The notes under the pieces: generated by a model
The model's input: only the letters and a program-made list of their open reading frames with translations
Database searches by the model: none
Told to the model about the DNA's origin: nothing
Position numbers and translations under genes: made by a program
In this document: one piece after another, positions 53,465 to 62,352 of the stretch
How positions within the stretch are numbered: the stretch's first letter is position 1
How the letters are laid out: each line of letters begins with the position of its first letter
Assembly: GCF_000719775.1 (NCBI RefSeq)
Contig: NZ_JOHR01000008.1
Coordinates: 363,736-427,735 of the forward strand
Direction: 5' to 3'
Origin: Streptomyces sp. NRRL F-5135
GTDB lineage: Bacteria; Actinomycetota; Actinomycetes; Streptomycetales; Streptomycetaceae
DNA: 64,000 nt

Positions 53465-54330
53465 GGCCCGGACCTCCGCGCGTCCGATACCGGTACGGAT
53501 GCCTCCCGGCCGACGGTGGGCGACGCGGCCGGCGAGGCGACCGGTGACGCGGCGAACGGGCCAGGAGGCAGGCCGGCCCCCACCGGATAGGCGTCGAGCG
53601 CGGCCGGTTCGCGCCGCCACCGGTGCAGGGCCCACTTCATGCGCAGCCGCAGAGCGGTGTCCTTCTCTCCGACATGGATGCGCGGCAGGGCGAACACACC
53701 GGTGAGGGGGCCGGGGTTGATGGCGCAGCCGTACGAGTAGCCCGCCGCGCGCACAGCCTCGACGACCCGGGCGTCGACCGTTCCGTACGGGTAGCAGAAG
53801 CCCGCCACCTCGGCGCCGGTCAGTTCCCGCAGGAGTGCGCGGCTGCGCGCGGTCTCGGAGGTGAGGAGGGCGTCGTCGGCCTTGGTCAGGTCCGTGTGGC
53901 GCAGGCCGTGGGAGCCGATCTCCATGCCCGCCGCGACGACGGCGCGGATCCCGTCCTCGGTGAGGAGGGGCTTGCGCGGACCGAGGCTGTCCCATTCGTT
54001 CGTACCGCCGAGGCGGCCGGGGAGCACGAAGACGGTGGCGGTGAACCCGAACCGGCGCAGCAGCGGTACGGCCCGCTCCAGGAAGTCCGCGTAACCGTCG
54101 TCGAAGGTGAGACCGACCAGACCCGCGCCACGCCCCTGCGCGCGGGCGCGCAGCAGCCGGTCCATGGTGACGCCGGTCAGGCCACGACGGCGAAGCCAGC
54201 CCAGCTGCCGCTCGAGCCGCCCGGGCGAGACGGTCACCTGGTAGGGGTCCTCCGTGCGGTTCGCGACCGAGTGGTACATGACAGCCCGCAGAGGAGCGGA
54301 CAGGGGGACGGGCACCGTGTCAGCGGGCAT
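53461..54330 (-). CDS. Polysaccharide deacetylase (NodB domain)
   Basis: In this 289-residue protein the CE4/NodB fold shows LTFDDGYADF (catalytic Asp pair), the zinc HxxxH as GSHGLRHTDL and GFCYPYGTVD. The last 45 residues are Ala/Pro-rich and dispensable-looking. No clear signal peptide is present, so it may act on the lipid-linked precursor or be exported without Sec. It removes acetyl groups from amino sugars, implying N-acetylhexosamine in the polymer (inferred). Its start overlaps the flippase stop by 11 bp, and its stop shares GTGA with the following GT4. Confidence 0.9.
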   Translation of the reverse strand: MPADTVPVPLSAPLRAVMYHSVANRTEDPYQVTVSPGRLERQLGWLRRRGLTGVTMDRLLRARAQGRGAGLVGLTFDDGYADFLERAVPLLRRFGFTATVFVLPGRLGGTNEWDSLGPRKPLLTEDGIRAVVAAGMEIGSHGLRHTDLTKADDALLTSETARSRALLRELTGAEVAGFCYPYGTVDARVVEAVRAAGYSYGCAINPGPLTGVFALPRIHVGEKDTALRLRMKWALHRWRREPAALDAYPVGAGLPPGPFAASPVASPAASPTVGREASVPVSDARRSGP

Positions 54331-56350
54331 GGGCGCACTTTCGTGTGAGAAGACGGAGCAGGGGACGGAGGAGCGGGCGCAGCACGGTGTCCGTCTCGGG
54401 CACCCGCAAGGCCCGCGCGGTGCCGAGGAAGACGGCGGCGACGGCCGTGCAGCCCGCCGCCGCTCCCAGGACGGGCGCGGGAACGAGGGAGGCGCAGAAC
54501 CAGCCGGCGGCCACGGCGGCGGCCGCCGCCGTGGCGAGCCGGATCAGGACCCCGGCCGTGCGCCGGGTCCTGATGGGGACGCTGTGGCGGCGCAGGCCGT
54601 ACAGCATCACGGCGGCGGTGGAGGTGATGCCGAGGGCGTTGGCGGCGGCGATGCCGAGCACGCCCCAGGCCTGGAGGAGCAGGGCGCCCGTGCCGGCGGT
54701 GAGCGCGAGCCCGCCGAGCATGGCGAGGGCGGGGAACCAGAGGGGGCGCGCGGCGGAGAAGTAGCAGCGCACGAGCGCCCCGACGAGTGTGTGCCCGAGC
54801 AGTCCGACCGCGTACACGCGCATCACGGCGGCGGTGGCCGCGGTGTCCGAGTGGTCGAAGGCGCCGCGTTGGAAGAGCACGTCGATGAACTGGGGCGCGC
54901 AGGCGATGACCGCGGCGGCGCCGATGAGCACGATGATCGCGGCCAGTGCGAGGTCGCGCTCGACGCGTCGCCGCGCCCGGCCGGTCTCCCCGGCGGCCAT
55001 GGCGCGGGAGACGACGGGGAAGGTGACGGTGCAGATCATGAGGGAGAGGACCATGGGCATCTGCGCCACCTTCTGGGCGTAGTTCAGGTGCGAGATGGCC
55101 CCGGCGGGGAGGGGAGCGGCGAGGAACCGTTCGACGAGGACCTGCGACTGCCTGCAGAGCGCGAAGGCGACGACGGGCGCGATCAGGGCGAACACGACGG
55201 GGGTGGCACCGCTGTCGGCGGTCCGCGGCGGCTGCTCGCCACGGGCCGGTTCGGTGGCCGGCACGGCGACGGTGTCCGCCGCGGCAGCCGTTCCGGCCGG
55301 GTCCGCGACGGGGTTCGCGAGCGGCGTCGGCACCGGCGCGAGTCCGAGATCCGGCGACGGACCGGACACGGAAACCGGTACCGGTACCGGTTTCCGCCCC
55401 GGGCCGGCCTCCCGCAGCCCGCGCCACAGCACCGGAGCCTGGAACAGCACCATCAGAACGCCGCCGACGGCGACCCCGGCGGCGGCCGCCCCTACTCCCC
55501 GGCTGCCGCCCGCCAGCAGCATCGTGGCGATGATGCCGAGGTTGTACGCGATGTAGATCGACGCCGGCACGACAAAACGGCCGTGCGCGCGCAGTGCCGC
55601 GCTGAGGTAGCCCGCGACACCGAAGCTGAGCACGCAGGTCGCTGTCAGCCGGGTGCAGTCGACGGCGAGTTCCGTTTCGGGCAGCCCGGGGGCCAGGACG
55701 GCCACCACCCAGGGCGCGGCGGCCACCAGCAGGGCCGCGACCGCGCTCAGGGCCAGCAGCAGCCGGGGCAGTGTCGACCGCAGGAGCGCGCGTACCGGAT
55801 CGTGGTCCGGACCCCGCCTGGCGGCCCGGCGGGCCAGCGCCATGCTGAACGCCGGTACGAGGACGAGCGCCATCCCGTCCTCGATGAGCAGGGTGGAGGC
55901 CACCTCCGGCACGGTCCAGGCGACCAGGAACGCGTCGGTCTCGTGGCCCGCTCCGTACAGCCGAGCGATGGTCTGGTCCCGGACCAGGCCCAGCAGTGAC
56001 GCCACGGCGGTCGCCAGGGCGGCGAGGACGGCCGCCCGTGCCAGGAGCCGCCCGGACAGGAAGGAGGCGCGCGCGGCGCGCGGGGAACCGTCGCTGTCGC
56101 CGCCCGCACCGTCACGGGCAACACCAACGGCACCAGCGGCCCTGTCGGCGTCGTGGGCACCGCTCCCTCGCGTGGCGGGCGGTGGCACGGCGGGAGCAGC
56201 GTCCGGCCCGGGCGCCGTGGGCACCACGGCCGGCCCGGACAACACGGCCGGCCCGGGTGCCCCGGACATCGCGGCCGGCCCGGCTTCCGGGGCCGCCCCG
56301 GAAGCCCGGGCCGGAGGTGCCGCGGGAAGCGACTGCGTCGTCTCGCTCAC
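54320..56350 (-). CDS. MurJ/Wzx-like lipid-linked oligosaccharide flippase
   Basis: This 676-residue MOP-superfamily membrane protein has about 13-14 helices. After an Ala/Pro/Gly-rich N-terminus (1-95), the MurJ-type start SLLGLVRDQTIARLYG, ATDAFLVAWTVPE-like segment and FLAAPLPAGAISHLNYAQKV are seen. A Pro/Val-rich loop (GRKPVPVPVSVSG, about 295-360) is inserted between helices. GTG at 56348-56350 overlaps the ligase stop (GTGA). In this operon it should flip the undecaprenyl-linked repeat unit rather than lipid II. Confidence 0.88.
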   Translation of the reverse strand: MSETTQSLPAAPPARASGAAPEAGPAAMSGAPGPAVLSGPAVVPTAPGPDAAPAVPPPATRGSGAHDADRAAGAVGVARDGAGGDSDGSPRAARASFLSGRLLARAAVLAALATAVASLLGLVRDQTIARLYGAGHETDAFLVAWTVPEVASTLLIEDGMALVLVPAFSMALARRAARRGPDHDPVRALLRSTLPRLLLALSAVAALLVAAAPWVVAVLAPGLPETELAVDCTRLTATCVLSFGVAGYLSAALRAHGRFVVPASIYIAYNLGIIATMLLAGGSRGVGAAAAGVAVGGVLMVLFQAPVLWRGLREAGPGRKPVPVPVSVSGPSPDLGLAPVPTPLANPVADPAGTAAAADTVAVPATEPARGEQPPRTADSGATPVVFALIAPVVAFALCRQSQVLVERFLAAPLPAGAISHLNYAQKVAQMPMVLSLMICTVTFPVVSRAMAAGETGRARRRVERDLALAAIIVLIGAAAVIACAPQFIDVLFQRGAFDHSDTAATAAVMRVYAVGLLGHTLVGALVRCYFSAARPLWFPALAMLGGLALTAGTGALLLQAWGVLGIAAANALGITSTAAVMLYGLRRHSVPIRTRRTAGVLIRLATAAAAAVAAGWFCASLVPAPVLGAAAGCTAVAAVFLGTARALRVPETDTVLRPLLRPLLRLLTRKCAHAR

Positions 56351-57879
56351 GCGTGGACGACCTCCCGGTTCGACCGGCGGGGCGTCAGCGCCCACCACGC
56401 CACCAGGCCCAGCGCCACCGCGGTCAGCACGGTGGACGGGCCGCCGATGTCCCCGTAACCGAAGCTCATCAGCTGCCACACCAGCAGACCGACCGCGACC
56501 AGACCGCAGTCGGCACCACCTGCCCTGCGGAAACCGCGAGCGGTGTGGGCACCTTGGGGCCCGCGGGACCGCCGTGCCTCGTACAGCCGGCGCAGCGCGC
56601 ACACGAGGAGCGCCGCCCAGCCGCCGGCCAGCGCCATGAGTCCCACCAGCCCCTGCTCGCTGAGCACCAGCAGATACATGTTGTGCGGGGACAGCAACGG
56701 CTGACGCCGGAACTGAGCTCCGGCCCCGTCCGTGTCACTGGCGGCGGAGAGTGCCAGCGAGGCGTGGCTGTCGCGGTATTCGGGGAAGCCCTTCAGCCCG
56801 ACGCCCGTGACCGGCCGCTCCTTCCAGATGTCGACGGCCGCGGCCCACATGACGTACCGGTCGCTGACGGACCGGTCCGGTGCGTCGGTGACCTGGGCGA
56901 TGCTGCTGAGGCGTTCACCGACGAGCTTGGACCCGACGCCGAGACCTCCGACGAGCACGACTCCCACCGCCCCCGCGACCAGCGCGGCCTTGGCGGCGCG
57001 ACGCGGCCCGGAGAGGAGGAACTGGAGGGCGACCGCTACGGCGGTGGCGATCCAGGCACCCCGGCTGAACGACAGTGTGAGCGGCACGGCGAACAGACCG
57101 GCACACACGAGGGCGGCGACCCGCCACGCACGCGGTGCCCGCCCCGCCCGTCCTGTCCGACCTGCCTGGCCCGCCTGATCCGCCTGCCCCGCCTGCCCCG
57201 CCTGGCCACCGCCGAGCGCGAGTCCGACCGCGATGACCAGCCCGTACGAGACGACCGTGGCCATTCCCATCACGTCGGACGGCCCGAACGTGCCGACCGC
57301 GCGGATCTCCTCGCCCATGTACGAGGCGCCCGTACGGGTCAGGTACTGCACGACGCCGACCGCGCCCTGCACCAGCGCCAGCGCCGCCACCGCTCCCGCG
57401 ACCAGCCGGAAGTCCGTACGGTCGCGGACGGTCAGCAGCACCGCGCCCGGCACCAGGACGAAGATCTGCAGGTAGCGCGCCAGCCCCGGCAGACCGGCCG
57501 CCGGATCGTGCGAGGCGACCGCCGCGACCGTCACCCCGAGCACCGGCAGGCCCAGCACCAGCGCGGCGGTACGGGTCAGCGGCCGGGCCCGTTCCCGCAA
57601 CACCCGTACCAGGCAGTGCACCACCAGTAGCGCGGAGGCGATGTCCGCGGGCGTTCCGCCGCCCGCCGAGCCGTTCCCGGCCGACGTCGACGGTACGACG
57701 AGCAGCCCGATGACCACGACGACGGGCAGCAGCCGCGCCGGCCGGTGGAACAGGGCCGCGGCCCACGGGTTCCCTGCCCAGGCCCTGACGGCCTGTGTCC
57801 TGACGCGTCGCGCGACGCCGCGGACCGCCCGGCCCGGGCGGTCCGGGCCGAGCAGGGCTCCGGCGCTGTCGGCGGCCAT
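56347..57879 (-). CDS. O-antigen ligase/polymerase-like membrane protein
   Basis: This 510-residue protein with about ten to eleven helices carries the Wzy/WaaL family region: the periplasmic loop RPVTGVGLKGFPEYRDSH with LSPHNMYLLVLSEQGLVGL (conserved His-Asn). A cytoplasmic Gln/Ala/Gly repeat (GGQAGQAGQADQAGQAGRTG) is encoded by tandem DNA repeats. The ATG at 57877-57879 overlaps the stop of the sugar-transferase gene (TGATG). It probably polymerises or ligates the repeat units outside the membrane. Confidence 0.88.
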   Translation of the reverse strand: MAADSAGALLGPDRPGRAVRGVARRVRTQAVRAWAGNPWAAALFHRPARLLPVVVVIGLLVVPSTSAGNGSAGGGTPADIASALLVVHCLVRVLRERARPLTRTAALVLGLPVLGVTVAAVASHDPAAGLPGLARYLQIFVLVPGAVLLTVRDRTDFRLVAGAVAALALVQGAVGVVQYLTRTGASYMGEEIRAVGTFGPSDVMGMATVVSYGLVIAVGLALGGGQAGQAGQADQAGQAGRTGRAGRAPRAWRVAALVCAGLFAVPLTLSFSRGAWIATAVAVALQFLLSGPRRAAKAALVAGAVGVVLVGGLGVGSKLVGERLSSIAQVTDAPDRSVSDRYVMWAAAVDIWKERPVTGVGLKGFPEYRDSHASLALSAASDTDGAGAQFRRQPLLSPHNMYLLVLSEQGLVGLMALAGGWAALLVCALRRLYEARRSRGPQGAHTARGFRRAGGADCGLVAVGLLVWQLMSFGYGDIGGPSTVLTAVALGLVAWWALTPRRSNREVVHA

Positions 57880-59942
57880 CAGCTGCCCGCCGGCCGGACG
57901 AGGGACGCGGCGGTCCGCACGAGGATGCAGATGTCCTGCCACAGGGACCAGTGGTCGATGTAGTGGTTGTCGAAGCGCGACCGCTCCTCGATCGAGGTGT
58001 CCCCGCGCAGCCCGTGCACCTGCGCGAGGCCGGTGATGCCGACGGGCATCCGGTGGCGGGCCGCGTAACCCGGGAGCGTGCGGCTGAAGTTGGCGACGAA
58101 GAAGGGGCGTTCGGGCCGGGGCCCGACCAGGCTCATGTCGCCGCGCAGGACGTTCCACAACTGGGGCAGCTCGTCCAGCGACGTACGGCGCAGGATGTTG
58201 CCCACGGCGCTCATCCGGTGGTCGCCCGCGATGTTCCAGCGGGTGGCGGACTCCTGCTCGTCAGTGGGTCTGAGCGTACGGAACTTCAGCAGCGTGAACG
58301 GCCGCCCGTCCTGGCCCACGCGCTCCTGGCGGAAGAGGACGCCGGGGCCGTCGGCCAGCCGGACCGCGAGGGCGCAGATCAGCAGCACCGGTGAGGCGGC
58401 GACCAGGATCGGGCCGGTGATCGTCACGTCCAGCAGCCGTTTGGCGACCCGCCCGCCCCGGCGCGCGACCGGCGGTTCCAGCCGGCGCCAGGAGAACCCC
58501 CACAGATGGCGCGCCATGGTGTCGTGGTCGGCCACCGTCTCCCAGGGGCCGACGCCGACGAAGGAGGTGGCACAACCGTAGTGGTGGAACAGCGCGACGA
58601 GCGCCGAGCGGTCGTGCTCCACGACGGTTTCGAGGACCGGTGCCGCCGGCCCGGGGAGGTACTCGGCCACGAGACCGGCGGCGGCACCCGGACCCGCGCC
58701 GGTGCCCGGTGCGGCTCCGGCACCCTCGGCGGTCACGGCCCCGGCCGTCGCCACCGCCACGGAACCGGCCGACGGGCCGATGAAGAGCGCTTCCTGGACG
58801 CCGTTCTGGATGATGGCGCGCTGGACCTCCGGGACCGTGGTGAGAACGGGAAGGTCGGGAGCGTCCGCGGGCGCGGAACCGCCCGGCCCACCCGGAGCGC
58901 TTTCCCCGCCCGGAGCGGCGGCGCCACCGGCTTCGCCGGCCACACCGGACCTGTCGGCCGCGGTGGCGGACGTGGCGCCCGCACCCGCGTCGCCCTCCGC
59001 GCCACCGTGGCCGCCGGCGGCCTCGGCGCCCCGTTCCCCGGGCCGCCTGGTGGCGAGCGAGGCGATACCGACGGGCCGCAGCCCGTACTCGGGGTGCTGG
59101 ACGAGAAGGGCGGTCAGCCGGCGCGCCGAGTCGCCCGTCCCCACGACGAGGGCGGAACGCAGCCGGTCGCGCGCCAGCGCACGCCGACGCGTGTGAATCA
59201 GCGAACGGCAGCAGACCGCCACGGCGATCTGCACGGCGACGCCGCTCAGCAGAGCGGTGAAACCGAGTGCGTGGGCGGGGAAGAGTGCGGCGAGCACGGC
59301 CGCCGCCCCGCACCACGACACGACGATACGGGCGCCGAGCGCCGGGAGCTGGTCGAGCCCCGACAGGGTGACATGGGGGCGGTACAGTCCCGCGAACGCG
59401 TTCAGCGTGGTCACGCCGACCACGAGCTGGGCTCCCAGGACGGCGTCCCGCTGTCCCTCGTCGAGGAGGACCACGGAGGACAGCAGGGCCGCGAACACGT
59501 CCGCCGCGACGAGCGGCAGAGCGAAGCGCGGCGAAGCGCCCGTCCGGCGGCGGGGCGGCAGCGGAAGGTTGTCGGTGGTGCCGCGCGGCGGGGAGACGGT
59601 GGATCGCGCGGGGGGTGAACTCGGGGACGGACTCGGGGACGGGCCGCCAGGCTGACCGGCCGTCTGGGGAACGGACTGACCGACCGCCTGAGCCATGGAA
59701 TGCACGGCGGCCTGCGCCTGGGACGAGGGCGAGGACGGGGAGGAAGTGGACGGGGACGGGGACGGGGCGACTGTGTGTCCGGTCGCGTGGGACGCGGCCT
59801 GGGCCATGGCCTGGGCGACGGGCTCGCCCGCCGGCGGCCCGATCGCCTTGCCCGGGGGAGCCGCCACCGGCTGCCCCTTCGGCTGGTCCGTCGTCGGGGC
59901 GGGCGCGGACGGTGGAGGAACGCTGGCTCTTTCCGTGCTCAT
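57879..59942 (-). CDS. Initiating sugar-phosphate transferase (WbaP/WcaJ-like)
   Basis: This 687-residue polyisoprenyl-phosphate hexose-1-phosphate transferase starts each repeat unit on undecaprenyl phosphate. A Pro/Ser/Gln low-complexity N-terminus (1-140) precedes four helices (about 150-265), a nucleotide-binding-like region interrupted by Gly/Ala inserts, and the C-terminal catalytic domain with KRLLDVTITGPILVAASPVL, VLFRQERVGQDGRPF, LKFRTL and SLDELPQLWNVLRGDMSLVG, PRPERP. Its ATG at 59940-59942 overlaps the stop of the first GT4 (ATGA). Confidence 0.92.
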   Translation of the reverse strand: MSTERASVPPPSAPAPTTDQPKGQPVAAPPGKAIGPPAGEPVAQAMAQAASHATGHTVAPSPSPSTSSPSSPSSQAQAAVHSMAQAVGQSVPQTAGQPGGPSPSPSPSSPPARSTVSPPRGTTDNLPLPPRRRTGASPRFALPLVAADVFAALLSSVVLLDEGQRDAVLGAQLVVGVTTLNAFAGLYRPHVTLSGLDQLPALGARIVVSWCGAAAVLAALFPAHALGFTALLSGVAVQIAVAVCCRSLIHTRRRALARDRLRSALVVGTGDSARRLTALLVQHPEYGLRPVGIASLATRRPGERGAEAAGGHGGAEGDAGAGATSATAADRSGVAGEAGGAAAPGGESAPGGPGGSAPADAPDLPVLTTVPEVQRAIIQNGVQEALFIGPSAGSVAVATAGAVTAEGAGAAPGTGAGPGAAAGLVAEYLPGPAAPVLETVVEHDRSALVALFHHYGCATSFVGVGPWETVADHDTMARHLWGFSWRRLEPPVARRGGRVAKRLLDVTITGPILVAASPVLLICALAVRLADGPGVLFRQERVGQDGRPFTLLKFRTLRPTDEQESATRWNIAGDHRMSAVGNILRRTSLDELPQLWNVLRGDMSLVGPRPERPFFVANFSRTLPGYAARHRMPVGITGLAQVHGLRGDTSIEERSRFDNHYIDHWSLWQDICILVRTAASLVRPAGS

Positions 59943-61333
59943 CGGGGGGTCGGCTCCCTGCGGTCGGGGCGGGTCACTGCGGTGACCTGGCGGTACACGT
60001 CGGAGACGGCCCGCGTGGTCCGGCGTACGTCGTACGTGCTGAGTACGTGCTGGTGGCCCTGGCGGCCGAGGGCCACGCGCAGGTGTCCGTCCCGGAGCAG
60101 CGTCCCGATGGCGGTCGCCAGCGCCGTGGGGTCCTCGGGCGGGGCGAGACAGAACGGCTCGTGGCCGGCCGGCAGGCTCTCGCGCGCGCCGTCCACATCG
60201 CTGAGCACGACGGGGCGCCCGCTCGCCATGGCTTCCAGTGGCGCCAGCGCCATGCCCTCCCAACGGGACGGCAGGACGACCAGGTCGGCCGCGCGGTACC
60301 AGGGCGCGGGGTCCCGTACGGCCCCGGCGAACAGCACCGAGGACGGCGCGGCGGCGCTCAGCGCCCGGGCGTCGGGCCCGTCGCCGACCAGGACGAGCCG
60401 GGCCCGGGGCAGTTGCCGTACGACCCGGGGCCAGGCCTTCAACAGGACGTCCTGCCCCTTCTGCCTGCACAGCCGGCCGACGCAGACGACGACGGGCGTG
60501 TCCGGGGCGAGCGCGGACAAGAGCGGCAGGGAAGCGCGAGCGGCCTCGATACCGGCGGCTTGGTGAGAGCCGCCGGAGCCGCCGGGGTCGTCAGAGCCGT
60601 CAGAGCCACCGGTACTGAAGGGCTTGTCGGGGGCGTCGGGATCCGTCCGTACGGCGCCGGCCCCGACGACATGAGCGTGCGGGGCGCCGGCTCGCACGGC
60701 GTCAACGTCGGCGTCGGCGTGTACGACATCGGCGCGCGCGCCATCGGCGGATTCCGCGTTTCCCCGAAAGGCCTCCGGGGCCGCGAAGCGACGGACGTCG
60801 ACCCCGTTGTGGATCACGGTCCAGGGGGCGTGCACCCCGGCGCGCTCGCCGGTGCTTCGCTCCGCCTCGCTGACACAGATGACGCGGTCGGTCCACCGTA
60901 CGGCCAGCCGCTCCCAGCGCGTGACCAGCCGTTCGGTCGTCCCTCCCACCGCCTCGAACGACCAGGCGTGCGGCTGGAAGACGGTCGGCACCCGGCCGCG
61001 GACGGCCAGCCGGCCGGCGAACCCGGCCTTGGCGCTGTGTGCGTGGACGACGTCGGGGCGCACCCGCTCGACCAACCGTGCGACATCCCGGATCTCATGG
61101 AACAACCGGAGGTTCGGATCGCGCGTCGCCCGCCAGGCGTGCACCTCCGCTCCCCTCTCGGCCGCCGCCCCGGCGAGCGGCCCCTCGACGGGGCAGGCCA
61201 CAACGGCACGGAACCCCTCCGCCACCTGCGCCGCGACCAGGTCCAGGACCACCCGGGCCACACCGCCGTCGACCGGTTGGACGAGGTGGAGTGCGGTGAA
61301 CAGGCCCTTGGGACAGTGGCGTTGAGACCGCAC
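59939..61333 (-). CDS. GT4-family glycosyltransferase, first gene of the EPS operon
   Basis: This 464-residue GT-B transferase has LHLVQPVDGGVARVVLDLVA at the N-terminus, VHAHSAKAGFAGRLA, a VIHNGVDVRRF linker, VVCVGRLCRQKGQDVLL and the EX7E region as EGMALAPLEAMASGRPVV. An Asp/Ala/Gly-rich insert (about 215-260, with GGSDGSDDPGGSGGSHQ) splits the two lobes. The GTG at 61331-61333 is preferred over the ATG 48 bp upstream because GGAAAGAG precedes it. It opens an eight-gene operon ending at 49525. Confidence 0.9.
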   Translation of the reverse strand: MRSQRHCPKGLFTALHLVQPVDGGVARVVLDLVAAQVAEGFRAVVACPVEGPLAGAAAERGAEVHAWRATRDPNLRLFHEIRDVARLVERVRPDVVHAHSAKAGFAGRLAVRGRVPTVFQPHAWSFEAVGGTTERLVTRWERLAVRWTDRVICVSEAERSTGERAGVHAPWTVIHNGVDVRRFAAPEAFRGNAESADGARADVVHADADVDAVRAGAPHAHVVGAGAVRTDPDAPDKPFSTGGSDGSDDPGGSGGSHQAAGIEAARASLPLLSALAPDTPVVVCVGRLCRQKGQDVLLKAWPRVVRQLPRARLVLVGDGPDARALSAAAPSSVLFAGAVRDPAPWYRAADLVVLPSRWEGMALAPLEAMASGRPVVLSDVDGARESLPAGHEPFCLAPPEDPTALATAIGTLLRDGHLRVALGRQGHQHVLSTYDVRRTTRAVSDVYRQVTAVTRPDRREPTPR

Positions 61334-61658
61334 GTTCAGCTCTTTCCACTCGTGGATACAAGGAGAGCAATCTCTCGGCATGGGGGCGCGACTTTTCGCC
61401 CCTCAGCCCTTCGTCGCCCGAAACAAGATGGGACCTTTACAGAGCGCGGACTGAAAATCACGTCAGACGCGCAGAAACACGCTGAACGTAAAAAATGACT
61501 ACACATCACGACCAGGACAGGCCGCCCCCGAACTCGACCAGCGGGGTTTCGTGGCGGCACGCCGCGCATGGGGGACGGCTTGCACCGAAACGGGCGGACG
61601 GCGGCACCCATTCGTGACTCGCCCCAGGCCCGAAGGCGCTGTGTCACTCATTCGGGTG
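61334..61658. other. Divergent region between the EPS operon and the last chaplin
   Basis: No gene is seen. A GGGGCG/CGCCCC pair frames the upstream ATG of the GT4 near 61383-61402. An A+T-rich patch (ACGTAAAAAATGACTACACA) at 61486-61505 is a likely EPS promoter zone. Motif-level assignment is not possible. Confidence 0.45.
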
Positions 61659-61686
61659 CGCAACCCATAAGCCATTCCGGCGTTGA
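61659..61686 (+). promoter_or_regulatory. Sigma-BldN-like promoter of the last chaplin
   Basis: CGCAAC (61659-61664), exactly 16 bp, CGTTGA (61681-61686). This differs by one base from the BldN consensus CGTAAC-N16-CGTTGA as I recall it. It lies 66 nt before the chaplin start. BldN is known to direct chaplin and rodlin transcription. Confidence 0.7.
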
Positions 61687-61752
61687 TTGTTTAGTCAGGC
61701 ACACACGCCCGATGCTTATGCCGTTCCAGCTATGACTGAGGAGTCTTTCTCC

Positions 61753-61992
61753 ATGTCGCGTATCGCCAAGGCCGTCGTTCTCTCCACGGCGGCCGTCGCC
61801 ACCGTCGCCGGTGCCTCCGGCTCCGCCTTCGCCGACTCCGGCGCCAACGCCGCGGCGATCGGTTCCCCGGGCGTCATCTCCGGCAACGTCATCCAGGTGC
61901 CGCTCCACGTCCCGATCAACCTCTGCGGCAACACCATCGACATCATCGGCCTGCTGAACCCGGCCTTCGGCAACGTCTGCCTCAACCACTGA
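61753..61992 (+). CDS. Short chaplin (ChpH-like)
   Basis: This 79-residue secreted chaplin has a signal peptide ending GSAFA (about 27), then a single domain GANAAAIGSPGVISGNVIQV, PLHVPINLCGNTIDIIGLLN, PAFGNVCLNH with both Cys and no tail. It is the canonical self-assembling surfactant form that coats aerial hyphae. TGAGGAG lies 9 nt before the ATG at 61753, and a BldN-type promoter lies upstream. It is transcribed away from the EPS operon. Confidence 0.95.
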   Translation: MSRIAKAVVLSTAAVATVAGASGSAFADSGANAAAIGSPGVISGNVIQVPLHVPINLCGNTIDIIGLLNPAFGNVCLNH

Positions 61993-62352
61993 CGGCGGCT
62001 CGCCGCACCAGTCGTGGCTGACGCGCCGTAAGCGTCGAGCCGTGGCCGTGGCCGCCCGGCCGTGATGGACATGGGAGCCGACAGCGTCACAGCGGAGCCG
62101 CTCTTCCTCTCGGGGCAGGGCGGCTCTTCGTTCTTCCGTGCCGCCTTCGTGCCGCGTTGCTCCGTACGGGACACGGTCGCCACTCTTTCAGCGGCGGAAT
62201 CGCACATGGACACGTCACCGCAGGTCAAGTGAGGTACGGACACGGACACAGCACGCGACGCCCAGTACGCACGGTGACGTATTGGTTGCGTATGGTATGC
62301 GCGGAACCCACGGTGAGAACACTCTCCCCGCCCCGTCCCGGAAGGATTCCGC
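61993..62352 (+). other. Intergenic region between chaplin and secreted protein
   Basis: No gene is seen in these 360 bp on either strand. A TATGGTATGC patch near 62293-62302 may be a -10 element for the next gene, and GGAAGGA precedes its ATG. No strong hairpin ends the chaplin transcript. Confidence 0.4.
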
